Source of the DNA: Lactiplantibacillus plantarum EGD-AQ4
GTDB lineage: Bacteria; Bacillota; Bacilli; Lactobacillales; Lactobacillaceae
Reading direction: 5' to 3'
DNA: 59,643 nucleotides
Assembly (NCBI RefSeq): GCF_000463075.2
Contig: NZ_AVAQ01000010.1
Location: 1 to 59,643 of the forward strand
The position numbers and the translations under genes are program-made. The notes under the pieces were generated by a model, which was given only the letters and a program-made list of their open reading frames with translations, searched no databases and was not told the origin of the DNA. Of the stretch, positions 52,215-59,643 are shown in pieces (position 1 is the stretch's first letter; every line of letters begins with the position of its first letter).

Positions 52215-53223
52215 ATTAATTGAACGTTTTGAACAATTTGCGCCGCTTAAGTTGAGGTGGGAACACGATCCCACTGGGCTGCAAATTGGCGACCCCCAAC
52301 AAGTCGTGCATAAAGTACTCGTGACGTTGGACGTCCGGCCTGAAGTCGTCCAGGAGGCGATTGCTATTGGTGCCGACATGATTTTTGCACATCATCCGGT
52401 CATGTTTCGTCCCGCTAACAATCTAGACTATCAAGATCCACAAAAAGCGATGTATGCGGAACTCGCCGCCCACCATATTCTCGTGTATGCGGCACACACT
52501 AACTTGGACTGTGCGGAAGGTGGTATGAACGATTGGTTGGCGGATGCCTTGCAACTACAGGATGTAGAAGGACTAGTGCCGGGATACCATGCGCAAGCCG
52601 TCAAAATGACGGTGACCGTTTCGACGGACAAAGTCGAAGCTGTACAAGATTATCTCACTGGCACTGCCGGGGCGAAACTCGATCGCTATGCCTTGAATTC
52701 AGGTGAACAGTTCAGCGTTGACTTGTCAGAAGACACGCTCTCGGCCGCAGTTGCTGGTGTTAATGCGCTCGCGGGTGATGCCTGGGATTATCAAGTCGTG
52801 CCACTGCTGTCAGGTGGTCATCAGTATTATATGGGCCGCGTCGGCAACTTACCGCAACCGATGAGTGCACGCGCGTTTGCCGAAACCTGCAAACGGGTCT
52901 TTCATGTCGACGGGTTACGGTTAGTTTGCGCGGATGCCGACCAAATGATCAGTCGGGTGGCCGTCCTCGGTGGCGATGGCGGTAAGTTTTACCCGCAAGC
53001 ATTGCAAACTGGTGCGCAGGCCTACGTCACGGGTGACGTTTATTATCATACTGGTCATGACATGTTGGCGGCAGGTTTGACGGTCGTGGACCCGGGGCAC
53101 CACATTGAAAGTATTTGCAAATCACATCTGACCGAATTGTTCCAGCAATGGCAACAAGAGTCCGGTTGGTCAGTGGAAGTGGTCGCCTCGCAGCTGAATA
53201 CCGATCCATTTACGTTTATCTAA
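52201..53223 (+). CDS. Nif3-like dinuclear metal-centre protein
   Basis: A 340-residue YqfO/Nif3 family protein. The start (SELIERFEQFAPL) and the metal-binding FAHHPVMF, AHTNLDCAEGGMN and GHHIES segments define the dinuclear site, and a middle insertion (about residues 125-230) is the CutA-like domain of YqfO proteins. The activity is unresolved; a GTP cyclohydrolase-like role has been suggested. GAAGGAG precedes the ATG, which lies inside the end of trmK. Confidence 0.92.
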   Translation: MQASELIERFEQFAPLKLRWEHDPTGLQIGDPQQVVHKVLVTLDVRPEVVQEAIAIGADMIFAHHPVMFRPANNLDYQDPQKAMYAELAAHHILVYAAHTNLDCAEGGMNDWLADALQLQDVEGLVPGYHAQAVKMTVTVSTDKVEAVQDYLTGTAGAKLDRYALNSGEQFSVDLSEDTLSAAVAGVNALAGDAWDYQVVPLLSGGHQYYMGRVGNLPQPMSARAFAETCKRVFHVDGLRLVCADADQMISRVAVLGGDGGKFYPQALQTGAQAYVTGDVYYHTGHDMLAAGLTVVDPGHHIESICKSHLTELFQQWQQESGWSVEVVASQLNTDPFTFI

Positions 53224-53263
53224 GTTCGTTCAATTGGTTTAAAAATAGAAAGGAAGTCATCTT

Positions 53264-54502
53264 ATGTCAAAATATCCAAACTTAATTTCAGATTTCTTAA
53301 CCTTCGTTAAAATCAATAGTCGTTCCGATGAAGCATCCACGACGGTGCCCTCATCACCACGGGAAACGGCGTTCTTAAAGCAATTGATGACCAAGCTGAC
53401 TGACCTCGGTTTGAGTGATGTTGAACAGGACAAGCAAAGCGCTTATGTCTTTGCTACGATTCCCGCCAATACCGACAAACCCGTCAAGACGTTGGGCTTT
53501 ATTTCACACATCGATACGGCTGATTTCAATGCTGAAAACGTCAATCCACAAATCGTTGAGAACTATGACGGTGAATCAGTGATCAAGCTTGGCAATGGCG
53601 ACTACGTGTTAGACCCCGCTGTCTTTCCTAATTTGAAAAACTACGCTGGTCACACGTTGATCACTACTGATGGTACGACCTTATTGGGTGCCGATGATAA
53701 GTCGGGGGTCGCTGAAATCATCAGTGCCGCTGAATACTTGTTAGCTCATCCAGAAATCAAGCATGGTAAGATTCGGCTTGGTTTCGGCCCGGATGAAGAA
53801 ATCGGGACGGGTGCCGATCATTTCAACGTGCCTGCATTCGGCGCGGACTATGCTTACACCGTTGATGGTGGTCCACTAGGTGAATTGGAATATGAAACGT
53901 TCAACGCGGCTCAGGCAACAGTCACGATCACTGGGGTCAATGTGCATCCTGGTGAAGCGAAGGATAAGATGGTCAACGCGCTTCAATTAGCCGTTGATTT
54001 CCAATCCGCACTGCCAGCGCACGATGTTCCTGAACACACGGAAGGACGCGAAGGCTTCTTCTTCCTATTGAGTCTGGAAGGTACGGTCGACAGTGCTAAG
54101 ATGACTTATATTATTCGAGACCATGACCGCGACAAATTCGAAGCACGCAAACGGCTCTTTACGGCGGTCGCCGATCGTTTGAACTTGGCTGACGGGGTCG
54201 CACGGGTCAAGGTGGACATGAAGGACCAGTATTACAACATGCGTGAAGTGATCGAAAAGGACATGCGCGTCGTTGAACTGGCCAAACAGGCGATGCTCAA
54301 ATTAGACATCAAACCTGAAATTTACCCGGTCCGTGGTGGGACGGATGGCTCCAAGATTTCCTTCATGGGCTTACCAACACCGAACTTGTTTGCTGGTGGC
54401 GAGAACATGCACGGGCGTTTTGAGTACGTTTCAGAACAAGTGATGGAACGGGCCGTGGACGTTGTTTTACAAATTATTCAAGACAATTACGAGCAGGACT
54501 AA
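53264..54502 (+). CDS. pepT: Tripeptide aminopeptidase PepT
   Basis: A 412-residue cytosolic zinc peptidase of family M20B that releases N-terminal residues from tripeptides. Metal ligands are seen in [26 protein letters not shown] and YTVDGG; the dimerisation domain has [16 protein letters not shown] precedes the ATG. It follows the nif3-like gene after 40 bp and ends shortly before the clpB promoter. Part of the peptide utilisation typical of lactic acid bacteria. Confidence 0.96.
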   Translation: MSKYPNLISDFLTFVKINSRSDEASTTVPSSPRETAFLKQLMTKLTDLGLSDVEQDKQSAYVFATIPANTDKPVKTLGFISHIDTADFNAENVNPQIVENYDGESVIKLGNGDYVLDPAVFPNLKNYAGHTLITTDGTTLLGADDKSGVAEIISAAEYLLAHPEIKHGKIRLGFGPDEEIGTGADHFNVPAFGADYAYTVDGGPLGELEYETFNAAQATVTITGVNVHPGEAKDKMVNALQLAVDFQSALPAHDVPEHTEGREGFFFLLSLEGTVDSAKMTYIIRDHDRDKFEARKRLFTAVADRLNLADGVARVKVDMKDQYYNMREVIEKDMRVVELAKQAMLKLDIKPEIYPVRGGTDGSKISFMGLPTPNLFAGGENMHGRFEYVSEQVMERAVDVVLQIIQDNYEQD

Positions 54503-54506
54503 TTTC

Positions 54507-54536
54507 TTGACCTTGTTTGACCTTTTCGGTTATACT
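54507..54536 (+). promoter_or_regulatory. clpB promoter with CtsR operator
   Basis: TTGACC (54507-54512), 18-bp spacer and TATACT (54531-54536). TTGACCTTGTTTGACC (54507-54522) is a CtsR heptad repeat overlapping the -35, and AGGTCAAAC near 54551 is a further half-site. Confidence 0.85.
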
Positions 54537-54566
54537 TTAATAGTCAATAAAGGTCAAACAAACATT

Positions 54567-54590
54567 GGCAGCTATGACGGCTGCCTTTTT
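54567..54590 (+). terminator. Terminator-like hairpin in the clpB leader
   Basis: GGCAGC (54567-54572) pairs with GCTGCC (54580-54585), followed by TTTTT. It lies after the clpB promoter and 30 bp before the gene, so it may be an attenuator or a displaced pepT terminator. Confidence 0.6.
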
Positions 54591-54619
54591 GCTACCGTTT
54601 TTGAGGAGGTCTTTGAATT

Positions 54620-57223
54620 ATGAATCCAGAACAATTTACAGAAAGCTTACAACAAGCCTTACAAGAGGCCCAACACATCGCACAAACCCGGCGGCACCAA
54701 GAGATTGGCGTGCCCCATTTATTTAAATTTTTGACGCAACCAGGTGAACTCGTTCGCCAAATTTTTAGTGAAGCTGGCGCTGATTTGGACCAGTTACAAC
54801 AAGAATTAGACCGTGAATTAGATGATATCGCGGTCGTTAGTGGTGGCAATGTCCAGTACGGCAGCGCCATGAGCAGTAGTCTCGCAACCTTGATGCAGAC
54901 GGCTGATGCCAAACGCAAATCTTTAGGTGACGACTACCTAGCAACCGACACGTTGGCACTTGCTTTAATGGATCAAACGGGTGATCAGCTGACCAAATAC
55001 TTGACCAATCAAGGAATTACAGCGGGTCAAGTTAAGAATGCGGTCGACCGGATTCGGGGCGGTCAACGGGTGACGTCTCGTAACCAAGAAGATCAATATC
55101 AGGCCCTAGAAAAGTACGGGGTCGATTTGGTCAAACAAGCCCGGCAAGGTAACCAGGACCCCGTGATTGGCCGGGACGAAGAAATCTTGGATGTGATTCG
55201 AATCTTATCACGTAAGACCAAGAACAATCCGGTCTTAATAGGGGAACCCGGTGTTGGGAAGACGGCCATCGTTGAAGGGCTGGCCCAACGGATCGTGCGT
55301 GGCGACGTCCCTGAAAATTTGAAAGATAAAACGTTATTCTCACTGGACATGGGGTCCTTGATTGCCGGCGCCAAGTACCGTGGTGAGTTTGAAGAGCGGT
55401 TGAAGGCGGTCTTGAAGGAAATCAAGAAGAGTGATGGTCAGATCATCATGTTCATTGACGAAATTCATAATATCGTGGGTGCGGGTAAGACGGAAGGCAG
55501 TATGGATGCCGGTAACTTACTCAAACCGATGCTTGCACGGGGCGAACTCCATTTGATTGGGGCCACGACCTTAGATGAATATCGGCAGTACATGGAAAAA
55601 GACAAGGCGCTCGAGCGGCGGTTCCAAAAAGTCCTGGTTGCGGAACCTAGCGTCGATGATACCATCAGTATTTTACGGGGCTTAAAGGAACGCTTCGAAA
55701 TTCACCATGGCGTTCGTATTCACGATAACGCCTTAGTCGCAGCGGCTAAGTTATCCGACCGCTACATTACGGACCGGTATTTGCCAGATAAAGCCTTGGA
55801 CTTGGTCGATGAAGCATCCGCCGAAATTCGGGTCGAAATGAACTCGAATCCGACTGAACTGGACCAAGTCAACCGCCAGTTGATGCGGCTAGAAGTCGAA
55901 GAAGCGGCACTCAAGAAAGAAACCGATGACGCGTCTGTCAAACGGCTAGGCGACGTTCAAAAAGAACTGGCCAGCGCTAAGGAAAAGCAACGCGCCTTAT
56001 CAGAACGGTGGGACAGTGAAAAGAAGAGCCTGCAAGCGTTGAGCGATAAGAAATCTGCGCTTGATAAGGCCAAACATGAACTGGAAACGGCCGAAAGCAA
56101 TTACGATCTGGAAAAGGCAGCCAAACTACAGCACGGTACGATTCCAGAGTTGGAACAAGAATTAAAGGCCATGGAAGCTAATGACCACCACGAAGATTGG
56201 TTAGTCGAAGAATCGGTCACCCCTGACCAGATTGCCAACGTGGTTTCAAGGATGACTGGCATTCCGGTAGCCAAGTTAGTTGCTGGCGAACGGGAGAAAC
56301 TGCTGCATTTGGCGGACCACTTACACGAACGGGTCGTTGGTCAAGACGCGGCCGTCGATGCCGTATCTGATGCCGTTTTGCGGTCACGGGCCGGCTTACA
56401 AGATCCCAATCGACCACTCGGTTCGTTTATGTTTCTCGGGCCAACCGGGGTCGGAAAGACGGAATTAGCCAAGGCTTTGGCCGAAAACTTATTCGATGCC
56501 GATGACCACATGGTTCGAATCGATATGAGTGAATACATGGAGAAAGAATCCGTTTCACGGCTCGTCGGGGCTGCACCTGGTTACGTCGGCTACGAAGAAG
56601 GTGGCCAGTTAACTGAAGCGGTTCGCCGCAACCCGTATTCGATCGTCTTATTCGACGAAATCGAAAAGGCCCACCCGGACGTCTTCAACATCTTGCTGCA
56701 AGTGCTGGACGATGGGCGGTTGACGGATGGTCAAGGTCGGACAGTCGACTTTAAGAACACGATTCTGATCATGACTTCCAACTTGGGATCCGAATTGTTG
56801 TTAGCGGGCGTCGATGACCAAGGCCACTTATCAGATGAGACCCATTCACAAGTCATGCAATTGGTTCAAAGTCGGTTCAAGCCTGAATTCTTGAACCGAA
56901 TCGATGACATCATCATGTTTACACCACTACAATTAGATGCGATCGAAGAAATCGTCGTTAAGCTGATCGACCGCTTGTCAGCTCGTTTGCAAGACCGGGA
57001 AATCACACTGAAGATTTCTGATGAAGCCAAGAAGTGGATCGCAAAGCAAGGCTATGAACCCGCTTATGGGGCACGGCCATTGCGGCGTTTTATCACCAAT
57101 CACGTCGAGACGCCATTAGCCAAAGAAATCATCGCCGGTCGGGTGGCACCAAAATCAACCGTTGCCATCAATTTGTTGGATGATCATTTGGTATTTGAGA
57201 ATCAGACAACGCAACCGGCATAA
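54620..57223 (+). CDS. clpB: ATP-dependent chaperone ClpB
   Basis: An 867-residue AAA+ disaggregase that with DnaK rescues aggregated proteins. The order is an N domain (1-150), AAA1 with GEPGVGKTA near residue 210, a coiled-coil M domain (about 400-520, rich in ELEQELK-type heptads), AAA2 with GPTGVGKTE near 610, and a C-terminal small domain. [10 protein letters not shown] is the second Walker B. There is no ClpP-binding loop, as expected for ClpB. The CtsR operator upstream gives heat control. Confidence 0.97.
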   Translation: MNPEQFTESLQQALQEAQHIAQTRRHQEIGVPHLFKFLTQPGELVRQIFSEAGADLDQLQQELDRELDDIAVVSGGNVQYGSAMSSSLATLMQTADAKRKSLGDDYLATDTLALALMDQTGDQLTKYLTNQGITAGQVKNAVDRIRGGQRVTSRNQEDQYQALEKYGVDLVKQARQGNQDPVIGRDEEILDVIRILSRKTKNNPVLIGEPGVGKTAIVEGLAQRIVRGDVPENLKDKTLFSLDMGSLIAGAKYRGEFEERLKAVLKEIKKSDGQIIMFIDEIHNIVGAGKTEGSMDAGNLLKPMLARGELHLIGATTLDEYRQYMEKDKALERRFQKVLVAEPSVDDTISILRGLKERFEIHHGVRIHDNALVAAAKLSDRYITDRYLPDKALDLVDEASAEIRVEMNSNPTELDQVNRQLMRLEVEEAALKKETDDASVKRLGDVQKELASAKEKQRALSERWDSEKKSLQALSDKKSALDKAKHELETAESNYDLEKAAKLQHGTIPELEQELKAMEANDHHEDWLVEESVTPDQIANVVSRMTGIPVAKLVAGEREKLLHLADHLHERVVGQDAAVDAVSDAVLRSRAGLQDPNRPLGSFMFLGPTGVGKTELAKALAENLFDADDHMVRIDMSEYMEKESVSRLVGAAPGYVGYEEGGQLTEAVRRNPYSIVLFDEIEKAHPDVFNILLQVLDDGRLTDGQGRTVDFKNTILIMTSNLGSELLLAGVDDQGHLSDETHSQVMQLVQSRFKPEFLNRIDDIIMFTPLQLDAIEEIVVKLIDRLSARLQDREITLKISDEAKKWIAKQGYEPAYGARPLRRFITNHVETPLAKEIIAGRVAPKSTVAINLLDDHLVFENQTTQPA

Positions 57224-57310
57224 GTCGGTCCAATAAGCGTCTGCTAAGTACGCGTCGAAACTGCTTGTTGTGTAGGCAGTCAACGCATATCCTTATTGTA
57301 AGGAGTTACA

Positions 57311-57353
57311 AAAATAGGGCGGAAAACCAAATTTAGGTTTTCCGTCCTATTTT
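57311..57353. terminator. Bidirectional terminator after clpB
   Basis: AAAATAGGGCGGAAAACC (57311-57328) pairs with GGTTTTCCGTCCTATTTT (57336-57353), one G-T pair inside. It also serves the converging gene at 57402. Confidence 0.9.
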
Positions 57354-57401
57354 GTATACGACACGACTTGTTGATAATCCAAGCCGCTTATTGATTTTTG
57401 A

Positions 57402-57602
57402 TTACTTATTTTCTGAACCTTTAGCGGGTTGGGAATGATTAGTAATGTATGTGATACCGTTAACAACGATTAACGCAAAGACTGCGGCAACGATGCCAAT
57501 TTCACCAGGATTATAGGATAACTGTTCCAAGGCACCACCGATATAACCGATGACTTCACCGAAGAGCACGCTCCAAAAAATAATCGTTAGTTGTCTCATC
57601 AT
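57402..57602 (-). CDS. Small membrane protein, YjzD/DUF2929 type
   Basis: A 66-residue protein with two hydrophobic helices (RQLTIIFWSVLFGEVIGYIGG and GIVAAVFALIVVNGITYI) and a charged tail. This pattern and size fit the DUF2929 (YjzD) family, of unknown function. GGGAGG lies upstream of paired ATGs at 57602 and 57599. It stands alone. Confidence 0.75.
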   Translation of the reverse strand: MMRQLTIIFWSVLFGEVIGYIGGALEQLSYNPGEIGIVAAVFALIVVNGITYITNHSQPAKGSENK

Positions 57603-57967
57603 TTTCCGACACCTCCCAATGAGAATTATTTTAACACACCGGCGGGAAAAAGCAATTGGAAGTTAACGGGTTTTGCGCGGCAAATTATGGTTGGTCGGTG
57701 CTTGCGGATAAATGACGCCCTCAAATGATTGATTTGGGCCAGGTCGCACTTGTTATTGTGACTGGTCCATTGAGGTGAAAGCATGGGAAGCGGCCATTAG
57801 GACATACTGTAATCACGCACGACAGTTAGCCTTATCTCAATCATGGCAGACATGTCGACCTGTTGTGTGCTTGCAGTTGATAGTGCTTCTGACGCAAAAT
57901 TTATGGTTTTAATAGAAAACAGGGTAGAAATCTCCTGATTTTAATCAGGCAGATGAAAGCCCAATGT
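57603..57967. other. Gap between DUF2929 gene and IS element, with the likely IS left end
   Basis: No gene is seen. Close to tnpA, CCTGAT (57934-57939) and ATCAGG (57944-57949) form a small subterminal hairpin of the kind TnpA recognises at IS200/IS605 left ends. The exact tip and the cleavage tetranucleotide cannot be fixed from one copy. Confidence 0.45.
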
Positions 57968-58408
57968 TTAACGCCGTGAAGCGTTTTTTCTTTGATTATT
58001 GATGTATGATTCTATTACTTCTTTACTCATATTCCCAAGTGTACTCATGTAGTAGTTGTTTGACCAAAGGTGACCATCCTCAAATTTCTGTTTTTTGATT
58101 CCCGGGTGCTTATCGAAAAACATTCGGGCAGAGGCGCCTTTGAATGCTTTGACAACATTCGTTGGCGCATACTTTGGCTTAAAACTAATAAGCATGTGAA
58201 CATGATCGGGCATTACCTCCATTTGTTCGATGGTAACTTCATTAAGTTTGGCGATTCGTTGTAGAATTGCTGTCATATCTGAAACAAGTTGAGGCGTTGT
58301 GAATGCCTTGTTTCGATATTTTGTGACCCATATTAGGTGAAAATGAAAATTATAAACGTAGTTCCGTTCATAGATAGTGCCGTCTAAGTGGCTTTTGTTT
58401 TTACTCAT
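57968..58408 (-). mobile_element. tnpA: IS200/IS605-family transposase TnpA
   Basis: A 146-residue Y1 HUH single-strand transposase. The HUH motif is HVH (residues 69-71) in MPDHVHMLISF. The catalytic tyrosine is probably Y135 in IESYINNQ. The HFHLIWVTKYR segment near residue 25 is typical. The frame opens earlier, but AGGAGG six bases before the ATG at 58408 sets the start. It is divergent from tnpB, the IS605 arrangement. The gene looks intact, so the element may be mobile. Confidence 0.93.
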
Positions 58409-58465
58409 GTGAATCCTCCTTATCATTGATATGAAGACTGTTTAAATGATTGTTAAAGTCTTATA

Positions 58466-58474
58466 TGTTATAAT
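58466..58474 (+). promoter_or_regulatory. Possible tnpB promoter
   Basis: TGT followed by a perfect TATAAT (58469-58474), an extended -10, in the tnpA-tnpB gap. Confidence 0.45.
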
Positions 58475-58505
58475 CATAACGCTAAATTAAGGAGGTGAAA
58501 ACTTC

Positions 58506-59643
58506 ATGAGTAAAACGATGGCGAAACTGCCCTATCATTACGGTGTTAAGGTCAGAGTATTTCCATCCACTGAACAAAAACGGCTAATTAAGCACAATAG
58601 CGATGCTTGTCGCTTTATCTATAACGAAATGAATGGTATGAACCGTGAACTCTTTATGCTAAAGCAAGTGAAATTACCGATTGCTATCGTGCAGACGCGC
58701 ATTGAGACGCTGAAACAACGGCTCAAAAAGCCATCAACTAGTATTTCGAATATTCACGGTTGGCTTAATGATCCTGATTTGGATAGCTTAATGAAAGCTA
58801 ACGCTATTCAGAATTATCGCGCTGCTTGGAATTTATTTCGCAAAGTTCATCAATCTGGTGTCCCAGTATTTCATAAGCGCAAAACAGAACGAAAGTACCA
58901 GACATCATGCATGTACGCTAGCAAATTAAATGTTGCCAATATGGTTAATGGCAGTGTCCGGTTGATTGATAAACGACACTTGCAGTTACCCAAGTTAGGA
59001 ACTATGCGTTTTAAAGGTATTCCTGATAAGGTGTTTGCTCATCGTAATAATACTCGAATTGGTACCACGACAATTTCAATGGATGCAACGGGTCGGTACT
59101 ACGTCTCTATGCAACTGGCCTCTGAACAACCTTTTGTTGAGATAGACCATATTAAACAATCACCGGTTGGCATCGATCTCAATACCGATAACTTTCTGAC
59201 TGATTCTAATGGCAACGTTGTTTCTAATCCGCGGTACTATCGTTCTATTAAGGGCAAACTAGCTAAAGCCCAACGCAAGTTGTCTCGTCGTGCCTTGCGA
59301 GCTAAGAAGGAACAGCGGCCGTTACGAAATGCTAAGAATTATCAGAAACAACGTGCATTGGTGGCTACCCTCCAGCGAAAAGTTGCTAATCGTCGCAATA
59401 ACTTTCTGCACCTTGTCTCAACAACACTGATCAAGAACCACGATCTGGTTGTTGCCGAAGAATTACGCAGTAAGAATATGTTACGGAACCATGCGTTAGC
59501 AATGAGTATTGCTGATGTTGGTTGGCGGACGCTGTTAGGCATGCTAAGTTATAAAGCTAAATTGTATAGTCGTCAGTTTGTTACAATTAACCCTCGGAAT
59601 ACCACGCAAACCTGTCATGAATGTGGTTTTGTGATGGGGACTT
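58506..59643 (+). mobile_element. tnpB: RNA-guided endonuclease TnpB (IS605 OrfB), cut by window end
   Basis: At least 379 codons run open to the window edge. The protein starts MSKTMAKLPYHYGVKVRVFPS and has the N-terminal HTH/OrfB_IS605 region. RuvC residues are Asp224 in GIDLNTDN and Glu318 in VVAEELRSKN, and the zinc finger begins TCHECG (Cys370, Cys373). The third RuvC aspartate lies beyond the edge. AAGGAGG precedes the ATG. TnpB proteins use a guide RNA from the element's right end to cut DNA and help keep the element in place. Both catalytic residues seen are intact. Confidence 0.92.

Noticed and set aside
57660-57900. Gap beside the IS element as a possible extra gene
   Set aside because: Only very short frames exist, and none has a convincing start or family features.

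Overview
The window is a stretch of low-GC Gram-positive chromosome that fits Lactiplantibacillus plantarum or a very close relative. The evidence is the lactobacillar gene orders phoH-ybeY-dgkA-era-recO-glyQ-glyS and dnaG-rpoD, a surface protein ending in an LPQTDE sorting signal (the plantarum-type sortase motif), CcpA cre sites, a CtsR operator at clpB and a glycyl T-box. The species name is an inference from these traits, not a database match.

Layout. 1-592: a structured repeat and the promoter region of the first operon. 593-7521: core cluster for RNA maturation, lipid recycling, ribosome assembly, recombination and glycyl-tRNA synthesis (phoH, ybeY, dgkA, era, recO, T-box, glyQ, glyS). 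7522-8854: a 1.3-kb gap with two more copies of the same repeat and the dnaG promoter with a leader hairpin. 8855-11930: dnaG and rpoD. 12094-31306: an accessory block of MarR, LysR and DeoR regulators, two-component and ABC transporter genes, redox enzymes, a DHA2 efflux pump, a lipoprotein hydrolase, a secreted metzincin and two gene remnants. 31462-38908: an acyltransferase, a LysR regulator and a compact malonate decarboxylase operon with fused beta and gamma subunits. 39195-46706: a Fic-like protein lacking the catalytic histidine, a cre-controlled PEP synthase and a large coiled-coil surface protein. 46814-51072: a MarR-ABC exporter unit whose ATPase is frameshifted, a YjbR protein and an O-antigen-ligase-like membrane protein. 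51507-57223: core genes again (trmK, nif3-like, pepT, clpB). 57402-59643: a small membrane protein and an IS200/IS605 element with divergent tnpA and tnpB, the latter cut by the window edge.

The main architectural point is that dnaG-rpoD and trmK-nif3, usually adjacent in Firmicutes, are here separated by about 39.5 kb of accessory genes. Within that block, genes come in small units of one regulator beside one or two target genes, often with a visible palindrome between them.

The least explained structure is a family of three roughly 330-450 bp intergenic repeats around 60-385, 7600-7940 and 8195-8645. They fold into the same three-way-junction shape, and compensatory base changes between copies suggest the structure is selected.
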